From an uncultured Vampirovibrio sp. (lineage in GTDB: Bacteria; Cyanobacteriota; Vampirovibrionia; Gastranaerophilales; Gastranaerophilaceae), in the NCBI GenBank assembly GCA_910577395.1, contig CAJTLG010000009.1, positions 9,109 through 73,108 of the forward strand: a DNA stretch of 64,000 bases, given 5' to 3'. The notes below the pieces were generated by a model. The model was not told where the DNA came from. It worked only from the letters and a program-made list of their open reading frames with translations, and did no database searches. Every line of letters begins with the position of its first letter. Within the stretch, counting starts at the first letter, position 1. Positions 17,997-27,093 of the stretch are shown one piece after another. The position numbers and the translations under genes are program-made.

Positions 17997-18087
17997 TTTG
18001 TGCCCTTGTATTTTGGTGCCCTTTGTTAATAATATTAATAGTAATAATCCATATTTGCAAATTAATTTAAATTTTTGGGAGCATAAA

Positions 18088-18957
18088 ATGCAAACTTCTG
18101 TAGATATAATTAAAAAGTCTTTTAATATAGTGAAAGACAGCCCTTTTATAACATTATATTTCGTTATATATTTAATCGTTTTATTTTTGATTATCCCAGT
18201 TATGCTTACAAGCAAAAGTGTTATTTTAACAGTAACCATAGGGGTTTTGCTTTTACTTTTAGCCTGCGCATTTGCGGCAGGCTGGTTTGGGATGATTAGA
18301 AGCGCTATACTTTTATATAAAGAAAATAAAACACCCGAACAAAAGCTTGATGAAGCTATAAAATTAAAGGACAGTTTTTTTGCAAGTGTTGCAAATTATA
18401 TTTTGCCAATTATTACAGGGTTTTTAATATTCATCGGTTTAGTGTATTTGCAAACCGTTTTGTTAAATGTAGTTTTTGGCACTGATGATGTATTTTATAA
18501 CATTTCAAAATATGCAAATGACCCTGAAGGCTTAAGAGCTTATTTTTCAAGCCTGCCTGAAACAACATGGATTGTTATTTTAAAGAAAAATTTATGTTCA
18601 TATATGATATTCAGCTTTATTACCCTTGCAATGCTTTTTTATTCTGCAAGTTTGTATTTGAATAATAGATGTTCCCTCAACCCGATAAAGGCAATTGTGG
18701 GCGGTATAAAAACTATGATATCAAAACCGGTTGAAACATTTATTGCGTTTGTATTCTTAGCGGTTATAAATTTTGTATTAATGTTTTTATACGCTTTATT
18801 TATCCAAAACATTATAATTTCCTTTATTACAATGATATTAAGGATTTATTTTATAGCCTATATTGTTGTATTAATCTTTGCTTTATATGAAAATAAAGCT
18901 TATGAAGAAAACAAACCCGCCATTGATTGTAATAACAGGCCCGACAGCATCGGGTAA
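18088..18957 (+). CDS. Polytopic membrane protein of unknown function
   Basis: A 289-residue protein with about six hydrophobic segments and an amphipathic MQTSVDIIKKSFNIVKDSP start, reminiscent of DUF975/DUF6159-like integral membrane families. I place the start at the ATG at 18088, which has GGGAG about 8 bases before it. The frame stays open further upstream only across the opposing kinase gene. Its C-terminal codons overlap the start of miaA by 56 bases in another frame. The function is unknown. Confidence 0.72.
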   Translation: MQTSVDIIKKSFNIVKDSPFITLYFVIYLIVLFLIIPVMLTSKSVILTVTIGVLLLLLACAFAAGWFGMIRSAILLYKENKTPEQKLDEAIKLKDSFFASVANYILPIITGFLIFIGLVYLQTVLLNVVFGTDDVFYNISKYANDPEGLRAYFSSLPETTWIVILKKNLCSYMIFSFITLAMLFYSASLYLNNRCSLNPIKAIVGGIKTMISKPVETFIAFVFLAVINFVLMFLYALFIQNIIISFITMILRIYFIAYIVVLIFALYENKAYEENKPAIDCNNRPDSIG

Positions 18958-19804
18958 AACGACCCTTACAATAGATTTAGCCAAAAAAATTGATGCGGAA
19001 ATTATTCAGGCAGATTCAAGAACTGTTTATAAAGGGCTTGATATAGTAAGCGCAAAACCCGACAAGGATGAGATGCGCGGAATATATCATCATTTAATTG
19101 ATATAAAAGAACCCCTTAACGAACCGTATAGCGCCGGGGATTTTGTAAAAGATGCTAAAGAATGCATTAAAAAAATACAAGCCAAGGGTAAATCCATTAT
19201 AGTTTCAGGCGGAACATGGTTTTATATAAAATGTTTGTTTGATGAAAAAGAACTACCCGAAATACCTGAAAACAGAAAGTTAAGAGCAGAGCTTGAAAAG
19301 TTTGAACCCGAAACATTGTGGCAGAAACTTAATGATATTGACCCAAAAAGGGCAAATCAAATTCACCCGAACAACAAAGAAAGGGTTATACGGGCATTAG
19401 AGATGACAGAGGCACTTAAAGGAGAAGTTTCAGGTGCCGAAAGAAAAATAAACACAGAATATAAAGCCATTTGGTTTGCAAATGAATATATTGATGAAAA
19501 GAACCGTCCGGCCCTTTATCAAAGAATAAACGAAAGGGTAGATAAAATGGCGGCAGGCGGACTTTATCAGGAATGGAAAAACATAGTAAAAAAATACGGC
19601 AGGACAAAAGTTTTAGAAAATACTATAGGGTATAAGGAATTTTTTGAACTTGAAGATAATGTGTATAAAAATGTTGATGAAGCTATAGAAAAAATTAAGC
19701 AGAGAACAAGAAATTTTGCAAAAAGGCAGCTTACATTTTTTAAATCAAAAAATGATATTATAAAGGTTCAAAATGCGGATGATATTATAAAATACATTAT
19801 TTAA
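18902..19804 (+). CDS. miaA: tRNA dimethylallyltransferase
   Basis: Adds a dimethylallyl group to A37 of tRNAs reading codons that start with U. The P-loop GPTASGKT (13-20), then QADSRTVYKGLDIVSAKP, HHLIDIKEP, the YSAGDFV segment and VSGGTWFYIKCLF are MiaA signatures. It is 300 residues from the ATG at 18902; two upstream in-frame ATGs exist but add no conserved residues. It overlaps the preceding membrane-protein gene. The miaB partner is not in the window. Confidence 0.94.
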   Translation: MKKTNPPLIVITGPTASGKTTLTIDLAKKIDAEIIQADSRTVYKGLDIVSAKPDKDEMRGIYHHLIDIKEPLNEPYSAGDFVKDAKECIKKIQAKGKSIIVSGGTWFYIKCLFDEKELPEIPENRKLRAELEKFEPETLWQKLNDIDPKRANQIHPNNKERVIRALEMTEALKGEVSGAERKINTEYKAIWFANEYIDEKNRPALYQRINERVDKMAAGGLYQEWKNIVKKYGRTKVLENTIGYKEFFELEDNVYKNVDEAIEKIKQRTRNFAKRQLTFFKSKNDIIKVQNADDIIKYII

Positions 19805-19871
19805 GGGGCAATTTTAAACCGTTATTTGTTTTATATAGATAGTTACCTTTTATAAAAAATAAGGAAATAAA

Positions 19872-20132
19872 ATGGTTAATAATATTGGTGTTCTTGAAGG
19901 ACCGAAAAATTATGCTAAAACCCCTGTAACTGATGCTATTAACAGACAGGCACAAATTGTACCGAGAACAACCATACCCGCAGGGCAGGGAAATGCTTTT
20001 CAACTTCCAAAAAGTACTAATAACAAAATATTGACATCAGGGGATATAAGTGCCGCCTGTGTTGCGGGGTCTTTAATAACGGCCGGCGTTTTGCTTATTT
20101 CAAGACTTATAAAACTAATCAAACATAAATAG
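19872..20132 (+). CDS. Small protein with C-terminal membrane helix
   Basis: An 86-residue protein with a polar N-terminal half and one hydrophobic segment (about 58-80) followed by basic residues, so a tail-anchored layout is likely. AAGGAA precedes the ATG by a good distance. No family is recognised. It stands alone between miaA and a prepilin gene. Confidence 0.6.
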   Translation: MVNNIGVLEGPKNYAKTPVTDAINRQAQIVPRTTIPAGQGNAFQLPKSTNNKILTSGDISAACVAGSLITAGVLLISRLIKLIKHK

Positions 20133-20223
20133 TATTTGTCAGTATTCGTCTTGCTTAAATCATATATTATGACCTATAATAAAAAAGTCTAAGGTTTATA
20201 ATTTTGATAAAGAAAGACTGTGA

Positions 20224-20835
20224 ATGCTTATGAAAAAATATGATTTAAAAAGATATGGTTTTACTTTGGCTGAAACCCTAATTACTCTTGCTATTATTGG
20301 TATTTGTGCCGCAATGATTATTCCTTCATTGCAGAATGTAAACAAAAATACTTCGGAAACCGAAATAAGCGTAAGAGCACAAAAGACATTAACGGCTTTT
20401 ACAAATGCCGCAAGCCAAATAATAATGAACAACACAAAAACCAAAAAACTGGATAATATATATCTGGAAGACGGTACAACAATTTGTTCTAATACAACCT
20501 GTTTCTTTAATCTTTTAGGCAAATATGTTCAAATCACAAAAGAAACAGTCAAAGAAAATATTGAAGACGGCAATAATTTCCCCGGAGCAAAATACGGCGT
20601 ATTATCTGACGGCACAATATTCGGGCTGACATTTACGGGCGGAAAATGCGAAAGCTCCTTAAAAAGCGCAGTATCTTTGCCCGGCAGCGAACCTGTTGAC
20701 TTTAAAAACTTGTGCGGCTATATTTATTACGATGCTAACGGTCCTAAAAAACCAAATGTTATTGGTAAAGACAGATTTGTAATACCTATTTACAAAACAG
20801 GTATTAAATTAAAATCCGTAACAGCAACCAAATAA
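20224..20835 (+). CDS. Type IV prepilin-like protein
   Basis: A 203-residue protein with a class III signal: a short basic leader, then G|FTLAETLITLAIIG with Glu at position +5, followed by a hydrophobic helix, cleaved by a PilD-type peptidase. The mature part holds four or more cysteines (ICSNTTC, GGKCESS, NLCGY) suited to disulfides. The pattern fits the many pilin or pseudopilin-like surface proteins of Gastranaerophilales-type genomes. The start could be either the ATG at 20224 or the ATG at 20230. No assembly ATPase or secretin gene is nearby. It converges with the next gene with no spacer at all. Confidence 0.86.
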   Translation: MLMKKYDLKRYGFTLAETLITLAIIGICAAMIIPSLQNVNKNTSETEISVRAQKTLTAFTNAASQIIMNNTKTKKLDNIYLEDGTTICSNTTCFFNLLGKYVQITKETVKENIEDGNNFPGAKYGVLSDGTIFGLTFTGGKCESSLKSAVSLPGSEPVDFKNLCGYIYYDANGPKKPNVIGKDRFVIPIYKTGIKLKSVTATK

Positions 20836-23067
20836 TCAACCTAAGAATTTCATAGCATCATCCATAGCTTTATCGGCCTTTGCCATTACAGCCTGGACAT
20901 TTGGATTTGTTATGGCCTGTTCCTGTACGGCCCCTGCCGGTGCTTGCTCTTGAGGAAGATTAACATCCGAAGAAGGTATATATGTCCTCACAGGTTCAGC
21001 CGGTGTTTGGCTTGCAGGCTGCTGTGTTGCAGGTTGCGGGGTAATCTGCGGGGACGGTACCTTTGGCTGAATTCTATTATTAGGATTGTTTAAATAACTG
21101 TCAAGCATTTGGCTGTGGGGAGCTGTTGTATTAAAACCTTGAGGTTTTGCAGGCGGCTGTCCGTTAATAGGTTGATTTACGGATGTATCCGGTAACGCTG
21201 CAATCATTTGAAGCAAAAGGGCCGGGTTTTGTTCAATAGCTGCCATGGTTTGCGGGTCATTCTGTAAAGCTTGGACAAATTCAGGGTGAGCCTGTAATTT
21301 TTGCATCATCTGATCTTCTGTCATATTTAGATTTTTAAGCGCTTCGGCTTGTGCCTGTTGGGCTTTAAGCGCTTGCTCTTCTGCAGGGTCATAGGGTTTA
21401 CCGAAGATTTTATGAATTACACTTCTGATTGGTTTCATAAATATTGCAGAAAATACCCCTGTAACAAGAATAAACCTTATACCTGCACCGCCAAGACCTT
21501 TAACACCTCTGAATAATTTAACAGGAGTATTTAATATTGCATTTTTAAAAGGAAGTGCCTTTGGTGTTGCAACACCATTTTTTACAGGGTCTAAGCCCAT
21601 ACCAAAGAATTTGCCAATCATTCTTAGGGGCCCTGCCATAAGACCGCCGCCTTCTTTTCTGGTTGCCATATTTGCTAAAGATGCAAGACCGTATGTTGCA
21701 CCAAATGCCATGGGCATTGTAACTGTAAATGAACCGACACCGCTTATAAGGTCATCCGCTATTGTTGCAACCTTTTTCTCTTTTGGTGCATCCTGCACGT
21801 TATTATACAAATTTGTAAGGGCCATAAGGGATATCATTACACCCATGCCTGATTTATCATTTACAAAGTTCGAAATTGATTCTGTCGGAACAAGCAAAGA
21901 TTTTTGTACCAATGACCCGAGTTTTGTATCTGCAAGATTACCTGAAACAACATTATATTTAATAAGTGCATCGCCAAAATTACCTCTGCCTATGTGTTTT
22001 ACCGGCAGGTGCAAAATATCTATAACTTTATTTATAGCATTTGCAGGCCACCAAGCCCCCGCAACACCCTGAAGTGCGCTTAAAACTTTTCCCACAGGGC
22101 CTTTTGCCTTAGAAAAACCACTATCCATTACAATATCGGTAAGTTCACTTACATCAATGCTTAATTTTCCGTCAAGACCTGTGATTTTGCCGTTTTTAAT
22201 CTGGTGTAATATTATATCTAAACTTCTTTTATCTATATTACCCTTAGCATCCATGCAACCAAAGTTTTTAGCAATAGACTCTGTTATTTTTTTGCAAACA
22301 ACATCATTTTCACCATTTTTAATTGTGTCATAAAGAGCAGCAGCTGTTTTATCATCACCAAAAAGTTTTTTTAGAACATTAATAGTAGAGGTGTGTCTTT
22401 TTGGATTTCCTGCAGCATCTTTTATAATTTCACCTGCAGCATCTGTTATATCTGAAAAATCCAAAGCAGTTTTTACAGTATCCGGCGGGGTCACTTCAAA
22501 TATTCTTCTGGCACCGGTACCGCCACCTTTTGCCATTTGCCATTTTGCTTTTGCTTTATTATTTTTTAGGGTATTAAATATATTATCAATAGTTTTATTT
22601 TTCCTTAAGAAAGAAGTAAGGTTGTTTTTAGCTTTTGTTAATACACCCGAAATACTGCCGTAAAGCTTGTTGTTTTTTAATATATCATCAACGGCATGGC
22701 CAAGATTTGGCATTATTTCGGTAGATAATTTACTGTTTCCTAATACTGCTAAACTAACAACTGTTGTAAGTACTAATGCCAGAGAAACAGCTGTTCTTTT
22801 GGGGTGATTTTTAAAATCTATCCCAAACATCTGTTGTGCCATACCAAGCTGGGAATTTTCCTGAACCTGTTCTGTAGCCTTATTTGAAAGCTGTACAGCA
22901 TCCTGTTTAAGCTGTTGGGTATCTACGGCAGTAAAATTTTGCCCGTAAGGGTTATTATTACCGTTATTTACCGGTACATTGGCACCGAACTGCTGTTGAG
23001 GTGCAGGGTTTTGTGCCGTGCCGTAATTTATGTTTTGATTTGGTAGTTGTTGATAGCCGTAAACCAT
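20836..23067 (-). CDS. Large membrane protein with Gln/Pro-rich termini, unknown
   Basis: A 743-residue protein. The first 70 residues are Asn/Gln-rich. A hydrophobic segment follows at about 92-110, then a polar, helix-rich middle (100-380), three to four hydrophobic stretches at about 410-550, and a Gln/Pro/Ala-rich C-terminal tail with MTEDQMMQKLQAHPEFVQAL. No catalytic motif is visible. Low-complexity tails and scattered membrane segments recall other uncharacterised proteins here (42365-43408 and 52871-54037). Its stop touches the converging prepilin stop, so there is no room for a separate terminator. Confidence 0.7.
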   Translation of the reverse strand: MVYGYQQLPNQNINYGTAQNPAPQQQFGANVPVNNGNNNPYGQNFTAVDTQQLKQDAVQLSNKATEQVQENSQLGMAQQMFGIDFKNHPKRTAVSLALVLTTVVSLAVLGNSKLSTEIMPNLGHAVDDILKNNKLYGSISGVLTKAKNNLTSFLRKNKTIDNIFNTLKNNKAKAKWQMAKGGGTGARRIFEVTPPDTVKTALDFSDITDAAGEIIKDAAGNPKRHTSTINVLKKLFGDDKTAAALYDTIKNGENDVVCKKITESIAKNFGCMDAKGNIDKRSLDIILHQIKNGKITGLDGKLSIDVSELTDIVMDSGFSKAKGPVGKVLSALQGVAGAWWPANAINKVIDILHLPVKHIGRGNFGDALIKYNVVSGNLADTKLGSLVQKSLLVPTESISNFVNDKSGMGVMISLMALTNLYNNVQDAPKEKKVATIADDLISGVGSFTVTMPMAFGATYGLASLANMATRKEGGGLMAGPLRMIGKFFGMGLDPVKNGVATPKALPFKNAILNTPVKLFRGVKGLGGAGIRFILVTGVFSAIFMKPIRSVIHKIFGKPYDPAEEQALKAQQAQAEALKNLNMTEDQMMQKLQAHPEFVQALQNDPQTMAAIEQNPALLLQMIAALPDTSVNQPINGQPPAKPQGFNTTAPHSQMLDSYLNNPNNRIQPKVPSPQITPQPATQQPASQTPAEPVRTYIPSSDVNLPQEQAPAGAVQEQAITNPNVQAVMAKADKAMDDAMKFLG

Positions 23068-23163
23068 GAATATCCCTATGTTTGCTTGTATATAATAATA
23101 AACACATGAATATAAAAATAATTTACTAATAGTAACATTTCTTAATATTTTATATTAATGTGG

Positions 23164-23169
23164 TATAAT
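23164..23169 (+). promoter_or_regulatory. Extended -10 element before etfB
   Basis: TGGTATAAT contains a perfect TATAAT with the TGN extension. A weak TTAATA lies 16 bases upstream (23142-23147). It stands about 30 bases before the etfB start. Confidence 0.55.
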
Positions 23170-23199
23170 TAGTTTAAAAGGGATATAAGGTTTCAAAAA

Positions 23200-24003
23200 T
23201 TGAAAATAGTAGTATGTGTAAAACAAGTGCCTGATACTAATGATGTTAAATGGAGCAAAGAAAACAACATCATAAGAGAAGGACTTATAAATATAATTAA
23301 CCCATATGATGAGTATGCTATTAAGACAGCTCTTGATATTAAAAAAATAAGCCCTGACAGTGAAATTATTCTTTTATCAATGGGGCCAAACTGCGCAGAA
23401 GATGTGCTTGAATACGGGCTTGCAATGGGGGCTGACAGCGCAATTCATCTTTGCGATAAAAAATTTTCAGGGGCAGACACCGCAGCCACAAGCAAGACTC
23501 TTGCCGCTGCTATAAAAAATTATATTAAAGATTTTGATATTATAATAACGGGGCAATTTGCAATAGATGGAGATACCGCACAAACAGGCCCTTCAATAGC
23601 ATGTCATTTGGATTTGCCGGTTTTTACTTATGTAAAAAAAGTTTTAGATATTGATGACGGGGAAATATCTGTAAAATATGAAAGAGAAAACGGAATAAAG
23701 GTTGCAAAAACTTGTACACCCTGTGTTATTTGTATGTTAAAAAATACGGAAGAAATAAAAAACCCAAAAATTGACGATTATATAAAAGCACAACAAAAAG
23801 AAATTAAAATTTTAAATATTGATGATATTGAAATGCAAACAGAGGAAGCCGGTATAAAAGGGTCTCCGACTTTTGTGCAAAAGGCATTTCGTCCTGAAAT
23901 AACAAGAATGTGCAAAAAAATTAATGATAATTCTATAAAAGAAATTCTATCACATATAAGGGAAGAAAATGGCAAGAAAGAAGAAAACAAACAACAATGT
24001 TGA
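23200..24003 (+). CDS. etfB: Electron transfer flavoprotein, beta subunit
   Basis: A 267-residue EtfB/FixA family protein beginning MKIVVCVKQVPDT, with NPYDEYAIKTAL, SMGPNCAEDVL, LAMGADSAIHL and TGQFAIDGDTAQTGPSIA, the AMP- or FAD-binding strands of the family. The start codon is TTG, after AAGG. With EtfA it carries electrons between dehydrogenases and an acceptor. No acyl-CoA dehydrogenase or ETF-quinone oxidoreductase lies nearby, so the partner is unknown. The 3' end overlaps etfA by 35 bases. Confidence 0.93.
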   Translation: MKIVVCVKQVPDTNDVKWSKENNIIREGLINIINPYDEYAIKTALDIKKISPDSEIILLSMGPNCAEDVLEYGLAMGADSAIHLCDKKFSGADTAATSKTLAAAIKNYIKDFDIIITGQFAIDGDTAQTGPSIACHLDLPVFTYVKKVLDIDDGEISVKYERENGIKVAKTCTPCVICMLKNTEEIKNPKIDDYIKAQQKEIKILNIDDIEMQTEEAGIKGSPTFVQKAFRPEITRMCKKINDNSIKEILSHIREENGKKEENKQQC

Positions 24004-25039
24004 TAATAATACCTGTCAAAGCAGGGAAATATTTGTATATGCCGAGGTCATTAAAAATAACGATGCACCGGAAGTTTGCCCTGTAGTATCAGAACTTTTA
24101 AACTCTGCAAAAAAACTTGCATCTGAATATGAAAAAAACACCAAAGTGTGCGCTGTTTTATGTAGTGAAACTGTTTTAGAAAATATTAATGATATAAAAA
24201 AATCCCTTTATTTGGCCGGGGCGGATAAAGTTTATTATATAAAAAATGAAAATATTAAAAGTTATATAGGGATTGCAAAAAGCATTTCAGAACTTTGCAA
24301 ATTAAAACAGCCTGAAATATTTTTAATTGGCGCCACAATGGAGGGCAGAACAATAGCACCTCTTATAGCATCAATGCTTGAAACAGGGCTTACAGCTGAT
24401 TGTACAAAACTTGAAATTACAGATTTTAAGGATGAAAAAAAACTTGCCTCATCAAGACCGACATTTGGCGGACAGCTTATGGCAACAATTTTGTGCAAAA
24501 AAACTCCGCAAATGGCAACTGTGCGGCCTTCTGTGCTCCCAAAGGCAGAAAATCCGTATAAAGAGGACGGAGAATTTGAAGAGTTCATCCCTTCTTTTGA
24601 AAATTTTAATGACCCGATTACGGTTTTAGGAACAGAAATAAGCAAAAATAAATTTTCATCAGAACTTGAAAACGCGCAAATTATCGTTGCAGGAGGAAAA
24701 GGATTAAAAAGTGAAGAAAATTTTGAAAAGCTGAAAAAATTTGCAAACCTTATAGGCGCTGCTGTTGCAGGCTCCAGAGGGGCTGTGGATATGGGATTAA
24801 TTGATAAACAATATCAAATTGGCCAAACAGGAAAAACAGTCGCACCAAAAGTATATCTGGCATTTGGAATATCAGGAGCAATTCATCATATGGTCGGTAT
24901 TAATAATGCAAAAAAAATTATTGCAATTAATAGCGATGAAAACGCACCCATATTTGAAAATTCAGACATCGCAATAACAGCTGATGCAATAGCGGTGCTT
25001 GATAAATTAATTGAAGAACTTGAAAACAACAATAGATAA
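23969..25039 (+). CDS. etfA: Electron transfer flavoprotein, alpha subunit
   Basis: A 356-residue protein. The N-terminal domain has FVYAEV and LIGATMEGRTIAPLIA. The C-terminal FAD domain carries VAGGKGLKSEENF, the GAAVAGSRGAVDMGL segment, QIGQTGKTVAPKVYLAFGIS and GAIHHMVG, all diagnostic of EtfA/FixB. A basic, Asn-rich N-terminal extension (first 20 residues) is unusual and probably disordered. It overlaps etfB, so the two are coupled. It converges with dnaJ with no spacer. Confidence 0.94.
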   Translation: MARKKKTNNNVDNNTCQSREIFVYAEVIKNNDAPEVCPVVSELLNSAKKLASEYEKNTKVCAVLCSETVLENINDIKKSLYLAGADKVYYIKNENIKSYIGIAKSISELCKLKQPEIFLIGATMEGRTIAPLIASMLETGLTADCTKLEITDFKDEKKLASSRPTFGGQLMATILCKKTPQMATVRPSVLPKAENPYKEDGEFEEFIPSFENFNDPITVLGTEISKNKFSSELENAQIIVAGGKGLKSEENFEKLKKFANLIGAAVAGSRGAVDMGLIDKQYQIGQTGKTVAPKVYLAFGISGAIHHMVGINNAKKIIAINSDENAPIFENSDIAITADAIAVLDKLIEELENNNR

Positions 25040-26140
25040 TTACGGTGTTTCAAGGATTTGAAGCTTTTTATAAAGTTCTATTTCGTTATCTGAAATTGTC
25101 TTTGGCAACGTAATTAAAATTTTTACATTCAAATTACCTTTACCGCCTTCTTTTTTAGGTAACCCAAGGCCTTTTAACCTTAGCATCTTACCGCTGCTTG
25201 TTTTGGGGGGGATTGTAACCGACACTTTTCCTTCGGGCGTTTCTATATCCTTTTTGCACCCAAGCACAGCAAACGGTGGTGTAATTTCAATTGTTTTAAT
25301 TAAATCTTCACCTTCAATTGTATAGTCAGGGTCTTTAATTTTAACTGTCAGGTACAAATCGCCTTTATTTCCGTATTCATCACTTCTGCCTTCGCCCTTA
25401 AGACGTATTTTTTGTCCTTCTTTGACAAATTTCGGCACTTTAACAGAAAGATTTTTAAGATTTCTTTCAATACCGGAACCCGCGCAATGAGAACAAAAAC
25501 CGCCATGCGCCGCACCGCCGCAATATCTGCATTTTTGATAATCGGTTATCGTGATATTTTTAGTACCGCCGTTCATAACATCTTTTATATTTATAACAAG
25601 ATTTTGGTTGATATTAAGGCTTTCTCTGTTTTCTTTTCTGGGGTCATCACGTCTTTTAGATGCACTCCTCGGGTCACCGCCGCCCATACCGCCTTGTGCA
25701 CCGCCAAAATTAGAGTAGTATCCTCCATTACCAAACATATCATTAGCAAAACCCCTGCCGTAAGAAGTTTTTGCACCACCGGACATTAAATCCCCGAAAA
25801 TTGCACTGAAAAAATCTGAAAAACCGCCCGCAGAACCACCGCGCGCGCCTGCGCCTTGTGTAAATTGCGAAAAATCAAACCCGGAGAAACCGCCCATTGA
25901 AGGGTCAAAATCAGCACCGTTTTGAAAACTTGAACCAAGCATATCATATCTTTGGCGTTTTTCTTTATCACCCAAAACTTCATATGCTTCATTTATATCT
26001 TTGAATTTTTCTTCAGCCCCTTTTTCTTTATTAACATCGGGATGATATTTGCGTGCAAGTTTTCTGTAGGCAGATTTAATTTCTGACTCTTTCGCATCAC
26101 GGGCAACGCCCAATATTTCGTAATAATCTTTATATTTCAT
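25040..26140 (-). CDS. DnaJ/CbpA-type co-chaperone with reduced zinc finger
   Basis: A 366-residue J-domain protein stimulating the DnaK ATPase. The J domain (1-68) has HPD at 33-35. A Gly/Phe-rich stretch covers about 75-155. Only two Cys pairs (Cys 204/207 and 216/219, CRYCGG...CSHCAG) stand where DnaJ has four CxxCxGxG repeats. The C-terminal substrate-binding domain follows (VPKFVKEGQKIRLKGEG, KTIEITPPFAVLG, TIPPKTSSGKMLRLKG). It is intermediate between type I (full finger) and type II/CbpA (none). No dnaK or grpE is nearby. Confidence 0.9.
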   Translation of the reverse strand: MKYKDYYEILGVARDAKESEIKSAYRKLARKYHPDVNKEKGAEEKFKDINEAYEVLGDKEKRQRYDMLGSSFQNGADFDPSMGGFSGFDFSQFTQGAGARGGSAGGFSDFFSAIFGDLMSGGAKTSYGRGFANDMFGNGGYYSNFGGAQGGMGGGDPRSASKRRDDPRKENRESLNINQNLVINIKDVMNGGTKNITITDYQKCRYCGGAAHGGFCSHCAGSGIERNLKNLSVKVPKFVKEGQKIRLKGEGRSDEYGNKGDLYLTVKIKDPDYTIEGEDLIKTIEITPPFAVLGCKKDIETPEGKVSVTIPPKTSSGKMLRLKGLGLPKKEGGKGNLNVKILITLPKTISDNEIELYKKLQILETP

Positions 26141-26219
26141 ATACTTACTCTGTTTTTAATAATTTATTAATAAATTAATCTTAAATTCATCCGCCGAATG
26201 ACTATAAAAGCGGTATTTA

Positions 26220-27071
26220 TTAATGCCTTTTTTTATATCTTTTACCGTCTACCTCATGGACATTTTCTATTGCAATAAAAGCGCTTGGGTCAATTGCACT
26301 TACAACATCTTTAATTTTTGGTATTTCAATTTTTGTAATCACACAATATACCATTTTTGATTTTGTACCTGAGTATCCGCCTTCCGCATTTAAATAAGTA
26401 ACGCTTTTATCAAGGGTTTTCATTATTTCCTGACCGATTTCATTGTATTTTCCGCTCATAATAAATACAGACTTTGCCTCATTCATACCCTGAAGCACAA
26501 GATCAATTGCTTTTGCTGCAATAAAATAGGTAATTGCTGAATACATTGCCTTATCGGGACTATAAACAAACCCTGCAACCAAAAATATAAATACATTGAA
26601 AAACATTACAATTTCGCCAACAGCAAACGGATACCTTTGTGAAATCTTTATTGCCATAATTTCTGTACCATCAAGTGCAGCATTGCTTTTAAGTACAATA
26701 CCAACCCCAAGTCCAAGAATTATACCGCCAAACACTGAAGCTATAAGGGTATCTTCTGAAAATACCATGCCTGTTTCAAGAAAAAGTTCCGAAAACAGCG
26801 ACAACATAATAACCCCGTAAAACATAAGGCATACAAACATTTTACCGAATTTCTGGAGTGCCATAACAACAAATGGTAGATTAAATACAATCAAAAACAA
26901 ACCTAGGGGCAGCTTTGTAAGATAACTTGCCATAATTGAAATGCCAACAACGCCGCCGTCTATTACATCCCTTGGAATTAATACACATTCAAGCGCATAA
27001 GCCGCAATTATGCAGCCAAATGTTATAAAAATCAGCCTAAGGAATAATGTTTTTAAAAATCCTTTGTTCAT
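26220..27071 (-). CDS. YitT family membrane protein
   Basis: A 283-residue protein with five or six N-terminal membrane helices carrying the YitT motifs (LIPRDVIDGGVVGISIM, GLGVGIVLKSNAALDGTEIMA), followed by a DUF2179 cytosolic domain (KSVFIMSGKYNEIGQEI). I put the start at the ATG at 27071; the frame stays open for 82 more codons only because it crosses the opposing gene. The role is unknown, and some family members are implicated in transport. Its start lies 22 bases from the divergent lipoprotein gene. Confidence 0.86.
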   Translation of the reverse strand: MNKGFLKTLFLRLIFITFGCIIAAYALECVLIPRDVIDGGVVGISIMASYLTKLPLGLFLIVFNLPFVVMALQKFGKMFVCLMFYGVIMLSLFSELFLETGMVFSEDTLIASVFGGIILGLGVGIVLKSNAALDGTEIMAIKISQRYPFAVGEIVMFFNVFIFLVAGFVYSPDKAMYSAITYFIAAKAIDLVLQGMNEAKSVFIMSGKYNEIGQEIMKTLDKSVTYLNAEGGYSGTKSKMVYCVITKIEIPKIKDVVSAIDPSAFIAIENVHEVDGKRYKKRH

Positions 27072-27093
27072 AGTTTTATGATAAAATAAAAAA

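Noticed and set aside
17785..18087. Long N-terminal extension of the membrane-protein gene
   Set aside because: It lies opposite the kinase gene and has no start signal; GGGAG and ATG at 18088 fit better.
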